DNA of 64,000 nt from Romboutsia sedimentorum (GTDB lineage Bacteria; Bacillota; Clostridia; Peptostreptococcales; Peptostreptococcaceae). This document shows positions 1 to 8,216 of the stretch, one piece after another (the first letter of the stretch is position 1; each line of letters begins with the position of its first letter). The notes below the pieces were generated by a model, which saw only the letters and a program-made list of their open reading frames with translations, did no database searches and was not told the DNA's origin. The stretch covers positions 310,001 to 374,000 of the forward strand of contig NZ_JASKYM010000001.1 in NCBI RefSeq assembly GCF_030131845.1, in the 5' to 3' direction. The position numbers and the translations under genes are program-made.

Positions 1-65
1 ACTAATATGTTCTAAAAATTTATTAAAATCGTTCCCTTATATATTAATACATTTCTGTACCTATA
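1..65 (-). pseudogene. 3' fragment of a ybaK/proline-tRNA deacylase-like gene
   Basis: These first bases align almost base for base, with scattered substitutions, to the 3' end of the intact YbaK-like gene in this window (around 6668-6731). They share the ACTAATATGTTCTAAAAA start and the ATATATTAA...TTTCTGTA block. A second fragment of the same gene lies at 1313-1371, on the other side of the Fic gene. The last residues and stop codon of the Fic gene overlap this relic. Inference: an old paralogue was split by the Fic gene, or the Fic gene arrived in it. Confidence 0.6.
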
Positions 66-1120
66 AATACTTTATAGATCCTATCGTATCTATACTCTTT
101 TTTGCGATCTTTTGATATATCAACTAAGATACCTAAGTCTATTAATTGACTTACAATCCTAGCAATAGTACTTGGCGCTAAATCAGTTTGTTCCTCAATG
201 TACTTCTTTGTAAAGACAACTTTATTCATCATTAGTGGGAATACAGTGTGTATTGAACCACCCTTTATACTTTTAATTTTCTCAGTGTCTTCTTTATAAA
301 TATTTTTAATTATTTCTAGTTTTCTTATATAGTTGCTACATTGGTCAATAGTACACTGCATAAAGAAACTTATGAAAGATTCTAAATTACCTCTTCTAGT
401 GTTCATTAATGCTCTTTGGTATCCTAATTTATTTACTTCTATTATTTCTGATAGATAAAGCATCGGTCTATCACCGCTTAGGTATGCCATTTGTATAGGT
501 ATTAACGCTCTTCCTAATCTACCATTACCATCTTTGTAAGGATGTATTGTTTCAAACTGTGCATGAGCTATTGCCACATTAACCAATACTGGGTCTATAT
601 AAGCATCATTCATATACTCATATAAATTAATTAAATCTTCAATTACATCATCTGGGCTTGGTGGTATAAATGTAGCTTGCTCTATACTAGCACCTCTAGG
701 TCCTATCCAGTTTTGAGCATCTCTTATTTTTCCTGGTGATTTTGTAGACCCTCTACCACTATTTAAAATTATCCTATGCATCTCATTGACAAGATTCATA
801 GTTATGCCCCTTTCTTTAATAGCTTCATATGCGTACTCTATTGATTTTGTTAGATTTTTAATCTCTAAACTATCATCATTTTCCTCTATTATATCTAGTG
901 AGAAAATATCTTCATATGAAACTTGAGTACCTTCAATCTGTGTAGATTTATAACTATCACTCTTTAAAACTGACTTTAAAAACAGTTCTGCTTCAAACTC
1001 CAATGTATTTAAAATAGCTTTATATTCTCCATATTTTGCAGAAGCTTCTCCAAGTAATATCATTAAATCTTTATCTATTTTGTACCCTGTAGGTAATTTT
1101 ACAACTTTATACGGTTCCAT
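44..1120 (-). CDS. Fic family protein (AMP-transferase-like) with C-terminal winged helix
   Basis: This 358-residue protein has a Fic core. The catalytic loop HPYKDGNGR lies at residues 193-201 and fits HxFx(D/E)GNxxR, with Tyr in place of Phe. An inhibitory-helix motif STQIEG at 59-64 fits (S/T)xxxE(G/N), so this looks like a self-inhibited Fic with its inhibitor helix N-terminal to the core. The last 70 residues resemble a winged helix (segment around TDLAPSTIARIVSQL), common in Fic proteins that also bind DNA. Known for the family: transfer of AMP or other phosphate-containing groups to target hydroxyls. The target here is unknown. The start is an ATG preceded by GGAG. It stands alone, and its 3' end overlaps a decayed ybaK fragment. 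Confidence 0.9.
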   Translation of the reverse strand: MEPYKVVKLPTGYKIDKDLMILLGEASAKYGEYKAILNTLEFEAELFLKSVLKSDSYKSTQIEGTQVSYEDIFSLDIIEENDDSLEIKNLTKSIEYAYEAIKERGITMNLVNEMHRIILNSGRGSTKSPGKIRDAQNWIGPRGASIEQATFIPPSPDDVIEDLINLYEYMNDAYIDPVLVNVAIAHAQFETIHPYKDGNGRLGRALIPIQMAYLSGDRPMLYLSEIIEVNKLGYQRALMNTRRGNLESFISFFMQCTIDQCSNYIRKLEIIKNIYKEDTEKIKSIKGGSIHTVFPLMMNKVVFTKKYIEEQTDLAPSTIARIVSQLIDLGILVDISKDRKKEYRYDRIYKVFIGTEMY

Positions 1121-1312
1121 AAAAAATCACTCCAATCTATTTATAAGTATATTATACATCAAAATAAGATTATTTTTACTTATTTTTATATATTATTGAC
1201 TTTTAAATTTTAAATAAGCAAGTTTTAAATTTGTTTTTCTATAAAAACGAATTTTAAAACTGTATAATATATTGTTTTTTGTGAAAATTAAACAAGCAGG
1301 GTATCCACCTTG

Positions 1313-1371
1313 CTATTTACATCATTTATAATGCTAAATGGATTTACGCTTCCAGGTGAATCAAATAAAAA
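1313..1371 (-). pseudogene. Internal fragment of a ybaK-like gene
   Basis: The stretch TTGCTATTTACATCATTTAT...CTAAATGGATTTACGCTTCC matches the middle of the intact ybaK-like gene (about 6790-6885) with a few substitutions and an internal deletion of about 46 bases just after the CCAGGTG block. Together with 1-65 it shows that a second copy of this gene once lay here. The rest of the 1121-1452 gap holds only AT-rich sequence upstream of the Fic gene and the conserved element at 1371-1436. Confidence 0.65.
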
Positions 1372-1436
1372 CCCCCTTATCTTAGTCACAATAATCACCA
1401 CTAGCGATTTGTGTGCCTACTATAAGAGGGTTTTAG
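1371..1436 (-). other. Conserved element shared with the ybaK upstream region; terminator-like hairpin
   Basis: On the minus strand this reads GTGGTGATTATTGTGACTAA then GATAAGGGGGTTTTT. The same core, GTGGTGATGATTGTGATTAA then GATAAGGGGC, lies upstream of the intact ybaK-like gene at about 7190-7237. Here AAACCCTCTTAT (1422-1433) can pair with ATAAGGGGGTTT (1369-1380) and is followed by Ts, so it can also form a Rho-independent terminator. I do not recognise it as a named riboswitch. Confidence 0.45.
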
Positions 1437-1452
1437 TATAAATTATATAGTT

Positions 1453-2823
1453 TTAAGCAACTTTACTTGCATCTTCTTTATTTTTCTTATTAGAACTTAT
1501 ACTTAGACCTATTAGTACTGCTAATATACCAACAAGTACAGCTGTAAGACCCATTCCACCTACAAACTCTTGTACCTTACCTAGGAATATACCAGCTACA
1601 CCAAAATCGCCATCTGAGAATGTTGAGTTTGCTATACCTAAGTTACCAAGTACAGGAAGCAATGCTACTGGTAATAATGATATTATTATACCATTTAAAA
1701 ATGAACCTATTATCGCTCCTCTTCTACCACCAGTTGAGTTTGCAAATACTGCTGATGTAGCTCCTGTGAAGAAGTGAGGTACTACACCTGGTATTATTAT
1801 AGTAAGTCCCATAACTCCAAGTGCTAACATTGAAACTATACCACCAACAAATGAACTTATAAATCCTATTAAAACTGCATTTGGAGCATAAGGAAATACT
1901 ATTGGACAGTCTAGTGCTGGTTTTGAATTAGGTACTAACTTTGTAGCTATACCTTTAAATGCAGGTACTATTTCATTTAAAACTAATCTAACACCATTTT
2001 GTATTAATATAAATCCTGCTGCAAATGTTAAGGCTTGTATCATTGAGTATACTATAAAGTTTTTACCATCAGATAAATTAGTTTCTATAAATTTACTACC
2101 TGCAACTAATGCTACTACTATATATAAAGTTAACATAGTTATAGATATTGATACTGCTGAGTCTCTTAAGAAGCTTAAAGACTTTGGAACTTTCATTTCT
2201 TCAGTAGATTTAGATCCTTTACCTACTAATTTTCCAACTACTGCTGCAAATGCATATCCTATTGATGAGAAATGACCAAGTGCTACTGCATCACTTTTAG
2301 TTATTCCTTTCATAAAAGGCTGACATATTGCAGGAGATAATACCATTATAAGTCCTAATGCAAGAGAACCGGTAAATATTAAATGAACTCCACTCATTCC
2401 ACCTGAAACTAATATAACAGCTATCATACATGCCATAAATAAAGTATGATGTCCAGTTAAGAATATATACTTAAACTTAGTAACTCTTGCTATAAATATG
2501 TTAAATACCATACCGAAAGTCATTATAAGTGCTGTTGTTGTACCAAATTCATCCATAGCCATAGCAACTACAGCTTCATTATTAGGTATAACACCTTTTA
2601 CATTAAATCCATATTCAAACATTTTCCCAAAAGGCTCTAATGCCCCAACTATAATTCCTGCTGCAGCTGAGATTACAACAAATCCAACCATAGCTTTAAG
2701 TGTACCTTTTATTATATCCTCTATAGGTTTCTTTTGAAGTAACAATCCTATTAAAACCATGATTCCTATTAAAACTGCAGGTTCAGACACAAAGTCTACG
2801 ATTACTTTTAAAATTCCATTCAT
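1453..2823 (-). CDS. PTS ascorbate-family transporter subunit IIC (UlaA/SgaT-like)
   Basis: This 456-residue, strongly hydrophobic protein of about ten or more membrane segments resembles the UlaA/SgaT family of phosphotransferase permeases. It has conserved stretches such as the N-terminal VDFVSEPAVLIGIMVLIGL and the FPYAPNAVLIGFISSF region. It would carry sugar acids of the L-ascorbate type into the cell while IIB phosphorylates them. It is the last gene of a four-gene minus-strand operon: regulator, IIA, IIB, IIC. No catabolic genes (UlaD, UlaE, UlaF, UlaG) lie next to it, so the substrate cannot be fixed beyond the family. The start ATG is preceded by GGGAG. Confidence 0.9.
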   Translation of the reverse strand: MNGILKVIVDFVSEPAVLIGIMVLIGLLLQKKPIEDIIKGTLKAMVGFVVISAAAGIIVGALEPFGKMFEYGFNVKGVIPNNEAVVAMAMDEFGTTTALIMTFGMVFNIFIARVTKFKYIFLTGHHTLFMACMIAVILVSGGMSGVHLIFTGSLALGLIMVLSPAICQPFMKGITKSDAVALGHFSSIGYAFAAVVGKLVGKGSKSTEEMKVPKSLSFLRDSAVSISITMLTLYIVVALVAGSKFIETNLSDGKNFIVYSMIQALTFAAGFILIQNGVRLVLNEIVPAFKGIATKLVPNSKPALDCPIVFPYAPNAVLIGFISSFVGGIVSMLALGVMGLTIIIPGVVPHFFTGATSAVFANSTGGRRGAIIGSFLNGIIISLLPVALLPVLGNLGIANSTFSDGDFGVAGIFLGKVQEFVGGMGLTAVLVGILAVLIGLSISSNKKNKEDASKVA

Positions 2824-2872
2824 TTTTTAATCTCCCATCTATGTTTTATAATAAGTTATTAATTTTCATTTA

Positions 2873-3145
2873 TTAGCAACCTAATTTTTCTTGTAACTTA
2901 ACTTTTAATTCATCTTTATCAAATAAAGCATCTAATATTATTAAGTTTGGTAAGTGAGAAGCACTATCTTCTAAATCTCTAGCTGTTATAAATATATCTG
3001 CTTGATCTGCTGTTGCATCAGCTAATGAACTATGAGTTACTTCACATCCGCTTATTCCTAATTCATTTAATACTTCATTTGCATTCATTTCTACCATAAA
3101 ACTTGATCCTAATCCTGATCCACAAACTGCCATTATTCTTTTCAT
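2873..3145 (-). CDS. PTS ascorbate-family subunit IIB (UlaB/SgaB-like)
   Basis: This 90-residue cytosolic phosphocarrier has the phosphorylation loop CGSGLGSSF, with Cys8 as the site accepting phosphate from IIA and passing it to the incoming sugar. Its length and fold signature fit the UlaB/lactose-cellobiose IIB-like family. It lies between the IIA gene (1 base away) and the IIC gene and is clearly co-transcribed with them. Confidence 0.92.
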   Translation of the reverse strand: MKRIMAVCGSGLGSSFMVEMNANEVLNELGISGCEVTHSSLADATADQADIFITARDLEDSASHLPNLIILDALFDKDELKVKLQEKLGC

Positions 3146-3146
3146 A

Positions 3147-3548
3147 TTACATTACCTCCATGATTTCTTCTTCATTATTTGAATTTAATATTTTATTTAA
3201 TTTATCCTCATCCATACAAACACCAGCTACACTTTGCATTAATTTAAGATGTGAAGTACTATCTGTTGCACTTAATGTCATAAATAATCGTACTTCTTTT
3301 CCTAAAAAATCAACTGGCTCATTTAATTTAAGTACACATAATTCTGTTTTTATAGCTCCATCTTCTGGTCTTGCATGTGGCATTGCTATTTTAGGTGCTA
3401 TGCAAAAGTATGGTCCAAATTCTTCTATTTTGTTCATTATTGCATCAAAGTAAGATTTTTTTATATATCCCTTTTCTTCTAAGCTATCACATGATATTTT
3501 TATAGCTTCTTTATAATCTTTAACTCTGTCTTTAACTTTAACTATCAT
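3147..3548 (-). CDS. PTS subunit IIA, mannitol/fructose type (UlaC-like)
   Basis: This 133-residue EIIA domain has the active-site motif AMPHARPEDG, with His58 as the residue phosphorylated by HPr. It donates phosphate to the IIB encoded next. The same motif occurs in the last domain of the regulator encoded immediately upstream, so both proteins read the state of the same phosphorelay. The gene is 22 bases downstream of the regulator and 1 base from the IIB gene. Confidence 0.92.
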   Translation of the reverse strand: MIVKVKDRVKDYKEAIKISCDSLEEKGYIKKSYFDAIMNKIEEFGPYFCIAPKIAMPHARPEDGAIKTELCVLKLNEPVDFLGKEVRLFMTLSATDSTSHLKLMQSVAGVCMDEDKLNKILNSNNEEEIMEVM

Positions 3549-3570
3549 TGCTTTCCCCCATTGTTTGACT

Positions 3571-5589
3571 TTATGAATGTTTTTTTATTATATCTAGGAC
3601 TACTTTTTTATCTGTAGCATTTATTATATTTTCTATATTTTCTTTTTTTGATAAAATCTGATTTAAGGATGCAAGTGCATTTAAATGGGATTGCTTATCC
3701 TTTGGCGCTAAGGTTATAAATAATCTAGCTTTATGTCTTTCATTTTGAGAAAACTTTATTTCTTCTTTAAAAGTTGTAAGACTAATTCCCAATTTGTTTA
3801 CCCCATCCTCTGGTCTTGCATGTGGCATTGCTACATTTGGTGCTAATATTATGTATGGACCTAAGTTTTCAATGCTTTTTATCATTGCTTTTGTATAATC
3901 ATCATTTATTCTACCTAAGTCTTTAAGGCTTTTAGCACTGATTTGTATTGCTTCTTTCCAATCACTTGCGCTTTGGTTTAAGCTTATATTTTCTTCTTTT
4001 AAAATATCGCTTAAAGTCAATTTATAATTTTCTACTTTTTCCCTAGCTGATATTAATATGCTTTTTATTTCTTCTTTTAATTTTTCTTTATTGTTAATAG
4101 TTGTATGTTTCTCTACACTACTCATTATTTTCTTTAATAGTTGTTGTTCTAGGTTAAATTTAGATTGTGTATTTGATATTTGTGATATTAAGTTTTGCTT
4201 GTCCAAATCTGTGAGTATTGGATTTACCTTTATTACTTTTGTATTTCCTTCACTTATATCTACAGTGCTTATTGCAAAATCATAAGCTTTGTCATATTGT
4301 TTAAAAGCTGATAATGATAACACATCATTAATTTCTATTAAGTCAAATAATTGTTCTATTTGATTTTTTAAAAGTTGAGATGTTGCCATTCCTGAGTTAC
4401 ACACTATAATTATCTTAGGTATTTTTATTTCAACTCCCATTTTAGTTGTGTATCCACCAAAGTACATTGCTATATAAGCTAGTTCATCATCATTTAAAAA
4501 CATCCCTAATGCCTCTTCTATATGCTTTATAACTTGTTTTGTAAATTGATATATAGGTTTATACTTTTCTTTAACCTCATCTTTTATAAAGTTTGGATAA
4601 TAAATTCCATATCTAACTTTAAACAGAGTTGGCATTAAATGCTCAAATATATTCATAGAAAGCTTTTCATAATCATCAATTGATATACAAGATATTTTTT
4701 CAAATTCTTTAACCATCATTTTTATAGGTCCAATATACTTTTGTGCTAATTTTTCATTTAAAAATAACTCTCTAATTTGTTTATCTTTTGTTAGAAATGT
4801 TTGTATGTAATATACTTCATTTTCATGTATATCAACTTTAAGTTCCTTTTTTATAATTTCAAGCAAAATCTTAGCTTCTTTGTTGCTATTATTATTTTCA
4901 AAGAACTCTTTGTCTTCTTTATATAAGAAATTACTATCATTATTTTTATTGTAGTAATATTTATAAAAGCTAGCTAAATACATTAAAATATAATTTATAG
5001 AGCTATGTTTGAGTATATTGTTTTCTTGTTTTTCTATTGTTGATTTTATAGAATTATACTCATTTAGGAATTCATATTCATCAAATAAATAATTATATTC
5101 ATTGTATAAATTTAAAAATAAATATCTTCTATTATTTACTTTGCCTTCTATTTTGTAGCCACTTGATGAAGTAAGTTCTAAGTTGTATTTGTTTATGTAA
5201 TTTCTTACATACTTTATATCTCCTAGTATGGTATTTCTGCTTACTTCTAATTTGTCACAAAGCTTTTCTATAGTTAGTTTTTCTTTGAGAATTAACAAAT
5301 CTATTATTATCTTTATATATCTTTCTTTTGGTGAGAGTATATAATCTTCTTTTGAAACCCTTAATAATTTTTTTGCTTCTTCTTTATCTATTGGACCTAA
5401 ATAATACCCTAAGCTTCTAATGTTGTTTAAGTTTATATTTTTACTTTCTAGATAATCTTGCAACTTAACTATGTCATAATATGTAGTTCTCTTTGATATA
5501 CCTAATATTTTTGATATTTCTTCTGTACTTATATAGTCGGTTTTTGTCAATATTTCTAATATATTTTGCAATCGTTTATTTATATACAT
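3571..5589 (-). CDS. PRD-containing BglG/LicR-type transcriptional activator of the PTS operon
   Basis: This 672-residue regulator has, in order, an N-terminal HTH (residues about 8-60), a second winged-helix segment (about 85-165), two PTS regulation domains (about 180-390), an EIIB-like domain with VCNSGMATS (Cys near residue 397), and a C-terminal EIIA domain with AMPHARPEDG (His590). Known for the family: phosphorylation of PRD, EIIB and EIIA sites by HPr and the cognate PTS proteins sets activity, switching on the operon when substrate is present. It is the first gene of the operon with IIA, IIB and IIC. An inverted repeat in its promoter region (5631-5669) is a candidate binding site. 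Confidence 0.9.
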   Translation of the reverse strand: MYINKRLQNILEILTKTDYISTEEISKILGISKRTTYYDIVKLQDYLESKNINLNNIRSLGYYLGPIDKEEAKKLLRVSKEDYILSPKERYIKIIIDLLILKEKLTIEKLCDKLEVSRNTILGDIKYVRNYINKYNLELTSSSGYKIEGKVNNRRYLFLNLYNEYNYLFDEYEFLNEYNSIKSTIEKQENNILKHSSINYILMYLASFYKYYYNKNNDSNFLYKEDKEFFENNNSNKEAKILLEIIKKELKVDIHENEVYYIQTFLTKDKQIRELFLNEKLAQKYIGPIKMMVKEFEKISCISIDDYEKLSMNIFEHLMPTLFKVRYGIYYPNFIKDEVKEKYKPIYQFTKQVIKHIEEALGMFLNDDELAYIAMYFGGYTTKMGVEIKIPKIIIVCNSGMATSQLLKNQIEQLFDLIEINDVLSLSAFKQYDKAYDFAISTVDISEGNTKVIKVNPILTDLDKQNLISQISNTQSKFNLEQQLLKKIMSSVEKHTTINNKEKLKEEIKSILISAREKVENYKLTLSDILKEENISLNQSASDWKEAIQISAKSLKDLGRINDDYTKAMIKSIENLGPYIILAPNVAMPHARPEDGVNKLGISLTTFKEEIKFSQNERHKARLFITLAPKDKQSHLNALASLNQILSKKENIENIINATDKKVVLDIIKKHS

Positions 5590-5611
5590 TTTGTTTGCCT
5601 TTCTTGATTTA

Positions 5612-5669
5612 AGTATACTACCTTTTCATTTTGCACAGAAGATTAAAAATAGTCAATTTATTTGTGCAA
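5612..5669 (-). promoter_or_regulatory. Candidate operator and weak promoter of the PTS operon
   Basis: An inverted repeat TTGCACA (5631-5637) ... TGTGCAA (5663-5669) has half-site centres 32 bases apart, about three helical turns. A TATACT -10 box lies at 5612-5617 on the minus strand. At the 17-base position upstream of it there is only a poor -35 (TTCTGT), which overlaps the proximal half-site. This arrangement suits an activator-dependent promoter controlled by the PRD regulator encoded just downstream. The assignment is inference from position and symmetry. Confidence 0.45.
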
Positions 5670-5772
5670 CTTTTTAGACTGCTACTTTTAAAACAGTTAT
5701 TTGTTTTATAACTTTGTAAGGGTCAAAGTGGGATTTAGGCTTAATATTTTTTTGATTTATAAGATTTTGTTG

Positions 5773-5809
5773 TAAAAAAAAAGCTTGAACATAAAGTTCA
5801 AACTTTTTA
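5773..5809 (-). terminator. Rho-independent terminator after the nucleotidyltransferase pair
   Basis: TTGAAC (5785-5790) pairs with GTTCAA (5796-5801) and the stem extends through AAG/CTTT. On the minus strand it is followed by a run of nine Ts, directly after the 68-residue gene. Confidence 0.75.
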
Positions 5810-5819
5810 GTCTGCTTAT

Positions 5820-6026
5820 TTAAAACAATTTTTCCGTAAAATCTTTTTTACAAGCATTTCTTATACTAACAAACACTTCTTCGTTCTGTGTGAACAACTC
5901 ATACATTTCTTCAAACTCCGGTATGTCATATCCATGTGAATCATCATTTCTTAATTTTCTAAGCGTCTCCACAACTATAGAAGAGTTTGCAGGTAATAAT
6001 ATAGCATCGCTTTTGTTAATTGCCAT
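5820..6026 (-). CDS. Small protein with an RX4HXY motif, partner of the nucleotidyltransferase
   Basis: This 68-residue protein has a good ribosome site (GGAGGGAGATGT before the ATG) inside the end of the upstream nucleotidyltransferase gene, which it overlaps by 11 bases. Residues 26-33 read RNDDSHGY, an exact RX4HXY. That is the catalytic/AMPylated motif of HEPN-family HepT toxins, which pair with MNT-type antitoxins. HepT proteins are usually over 100 residues with four helices, so this would be a minimal or truncated member, or the motif may be chance. The tight overlap supports a functional pair. The role as toxin is inference only. Confidence 0.55.
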   Translation of the reverse strand: MAINKSDAILLPANSSIVVETLRKLRNDDSHGYDIPEFEEMYELFTQNEEVFVSIRNACKKDFTEKLF

Positions 6027-6396
6027 ACATCTCCCTCCAATTTAAAATATCTATTACATCACTATTTTCAACATAGAAATTATTTAGATAATGTTTAAAA
6101 TCTCTACATTCATAAATAATATCGCCTTCAAAAATAGCTTTTCTAAGTTCTATTGTATAATTTTCTGTAACAATTTTTAAGTCAATCTCAATATCAAGCA
6201 CACTTCTTAGAGCCTGTGTTTTAATTGCAAGTTCTGTAATCGGTACTTTTTTATTAGGAATCCACGCTATATCTATATCACTTCCTAAAATCTGTCTATC
6301 TGTACCATAACTACCAAATACTATAATGGCTAGAGTACTTTCTTTTGGAAATACATTTACTATTGATTGTTTAACTTCCTCTGGTATGTTTCTCAT
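6016..6396 (-). CDS. MNT-type nucleotidyltransferase domain protein
   Basis: This 126-residue protein has the minimal nucleotidyltransferase signature GSX10DXD: Gly28-Ser29 then Asp40-x-Asp42 in GSDID. A later conserved Asp lies in IEIDLKIV (around residues 70-75). Known for the family: MntA-like proteins add AMP to the HepT partner and neutralise it; others modify drugs or RNA. It overlaps the following 68-residue gene by 11 bases, so translation is coupled. This fits a two-gene toxin-antitoxin module, but that function is not shown by the sequence alone. Confidence 0.8.
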   Translation of the reverse strand: MRNIPEEVKQSIVNVFPKESTLAIIVFGSYGTDRQILGSDIDIAWIPNKKVPITELAIKTQALRSVLDIEIDLKIVTENYTIELRKAIFEGDIIYECRDFKHYLNNFYVENSDVIDILNWREMYGN

Positions 6397-6534
6397 TTAA
6401 ACACCTCTTATTTATTAGATGATATTTTTAAATAGTTCTAATCTTTTTATATCTTAGATTATATAATTAAATTCAACACAAAAAATTCATTACGATTAAC
6501 TTATGATAAAATGTAATTCTCTCTCTCAATCATA

Positions 6535-6612
6535 ATTAGTCATACAAATATTAACATAGAAGAAAGAGAAAGTATACTGAAATATCTATCGCAAGGAATA
6601 TCAATAAAATAA
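6535..6612 (+). pseudogene. N-terminal scrap of an IS30-family transposase
   Basis: Read on the plus strand, the frame gives SHTNINIEERESILKYLSQG followed by ISIK and a stop. This resembles the N-terminal helix-turn-helix of IS30-family transposases (L/IxxEERxxIxxxLxxGxSI). The codon before SHT is ATT where ATG would be expected, and the frame stops after 25 residues, so it is a dead fragment. Nothing else of the element is visible. The surrounding 6397-6639 gap is otherwise empty. Confidence 0.55.
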
Positions 6613-6639
6613 TATGCGTGTTTATAAAGTATAAATAGT

Positions 6640-7122
6640 TTATATATTAACTTTGATAACATTATTACTAATATGTTCTAAAAACTTGTTAAAGTCGTCT
6701 CCTGATATATTAAATGTTTCTGTATTTATAGCAGGATGAAAATTAAGGTTTTTACCATCTAATAATTCACTATCTATCAATAACTCCACTTTGCTATTAA
6801 TATCATTTATAACACTAAATGGATTTACACTTCCAGGTGTTACCTTTAACAGTTCATACAGCTTATCAGGTGAATCAAATGAAAGCCTAGTACTTCCTAT
6901 TTGTGCTTTTATATCCTTTAAGTTTACTGCTTTATCGTGTTTTGCTACTAGGAGATAATTTGTGCTTTTGTTTGAGTTTTTTAGAAATAAGTTTTTACAG
7001 TGATAACCTGGCATATCTTTAGTTACATCGTAAAACTCTTCTGCTGTAAATACTTCTTTGTGTTTTAATGTTTTGTATTTTATATTTAGTTCATCTAGTT
7101 TTATGTATATATCTTTTTTCAT
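6640..7122 (-). CDS. YbaK/ProX-type aminoacyl-tRNA deacylase (proline-tRNA editing family)
   Basis: This 160-residue, single-domain protein resembles the YbaK/prolyl-tRNA synthetase-associated domain family. It has the K-x-L-F-L-K segment (CKNLFLKNSN, about residues 42-51), the central VAKHDKAVNLK stretch and the GSVNPF substrate-pocket motif near residue 97. Known for the family: these freestanding proteins hydrolyse mischarged tRNA such as Ala-tRNA(Pro). A decayed copy of this gene lies at the start of the window on both sides of the Fic gene. A conserved upstream element at 7186-7262 is shared with that copy. The ATG follows a GGGGG ribosome site. Confidence 0.85.
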   Translation of the reverse strand: MKKDIYIKLDELNIKYKTLKHKEVFTAEEFYDVTKDMPGYHCKNLFLKNSNKSTNYLLVAKHDKAVNLKDIKAQIGSTRLSFDSPDKLYELLKVTPGSVNPFSVINDINSKVELLIDSELLDGKNLNFHPAINTETFNISGDDFNKFLEHISNNVIKVNI

Positions 7123-7185
7123 TTGTATTACCCCCGTCTAAACGTTTTGTGTATATATAATTTTATATTAATTTTGAAAAATATA

Positions 7186-7262
7186 AAAGCCCCTTATCTT
7201 AATCACAATCATCACCACTGTTGGATTATTTTTATGTATCTAGTATAATCAAATTAATTATT
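7186..7262 (-). promoter_or_regulatory. Conserved leader-like element upstream of the ybaK-like gene
   Basis: The minus strand reads GTGGTGATGATTGTGATTAA then GATAAGGGGC and a T-rich stretch, about 70 bases before the start codon. Nearly the same block is kept next to the decayed copy at 1371-1436. Conservation across two copies, one of them dead, suggests either a shared origin or a leader function. No T-box or other named riboswitch signature was recognised. Confidence 0.35.
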
Positions 7263-7397
7263 TTGTTCTAACCAACTCACTTCCTCTTTTTATTGACTTT
7301 TTATCCATTATAATACATAATATTACTTTGAAAGTTCAAGTATTATAAAGGATGTCAAAATCTTTATTATCATAATTTATAATTTTAGGAGATTAGT

Positions 7398-8129
7398 ATG
7401 GAAAATATTTATTATTTTTTTAGAAATAATGCAACCAAAAGTAATTTTGTTGCCTTTGGACCGTGGCATTTACTTTTATTATTTATAGCTTTAATAGGAA
7501 CTTTGCTTTTATTTAAATACAAGCTTCCCAATAAAAATCTAGAGCTATTTATCGGATATATTTTAATTTTTCAACAAGTTATCTTATTTGCGTGGTATTT
7601 AATAAGCAATTATAATTTCATCAAAGAAGGATTGCCATTGTATCACTGTAGAATAGCCATCATATCTGTTTCTATAGGATTAATTACAAATAAAAAATCA
7701 CTCATGAAAATCGGTTCTTATTTAGGTATATTCGGTTCAATATCGGCCCTTTTATTCCCGAGTATGGATCCCTTTATATTCCCTCATATAACTCAATTAT
7801 CTTTCTTTATCGGTCATTTGTTTTTATTATGGGGTTCTATATATATATTATTTATAAGAAAAATAGGAATGACATCAAAAGACTTTAAAAATGGATTAGT
7901 ATTTGTTAGTACTTATCATATATTAATGTTTATGTTAAATAAAACAATAGGCTCTAATTATGCATATATGAGTTCATCTCCTATTGGCGTTGGTAATGGA
8001 TTACCCCCTTTACTATATGCTTTAGTGGTAATTACAATATTTAATATAGTATTAAGTATTGAATATATTATCATTAATGCTAATGATAGTAGTGAAAAGT
8101 CAACAAGTGTATTAGAGTTGGTTAATTAG
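7398..8129 (+). CDS. TIGR02206/YwaF-like integral membrane protein
   Basis: This 243-residue protein has about six to seven hydrophobic segments. It begins with a short region containing FGPWHLLLLF, the hallmark opening of the TIGR02206 (YwaF-like) family, and keeps the central LPLYHCRIAI segment typical of that family. The function of the family is unknown. It is a single plus-strand gene with an AGGAG ribosome site and ends at a shared bidirectional terminator. Confidence 0.8.
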   Translation: MENIYYFFRNNATKSNFVAFGPWHLLLLFIALIGTLLLFKYKLPNKNLELFIGYILIFQQVILFAWYLISNYNFIKEGLPLYHCRIAIISVSIGLITNKKSLMKIGSYLGIFGSISALLFPSMDPFIFPHITQLSFFIGHLFLLWGSIYILFIRKIGMTSKDFKNGLVFVSTYHILMFMLNKTIGSNYAYMSSSPIGVGNGLPPLLYALVVITIFNIVLSIEYIIINANDSSEKSTSVLELVN

Positions 8130-8174
8130 GATATAGAAGTTAAAATTTCACGACTAGTTTTATATAATAAAAAT

Positions 8175-8215
8175 AAAAGATTATTTTAGGTTTACCCCAA
8201 AATAATCTTTTATTT
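8175..8215. terminator. Bidirectional terminator
   Basis: AAAAGATTATTTT (8175-8187) pairs perfectly over 13 bases with AAAATAATCTTTT (8199-8211), with T-rich flanks in both directions. It sits between the convergent YwaF-like gene and the 56-residue small gene. Confidence 0.8.
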
Positions 8216-8216
8216 A

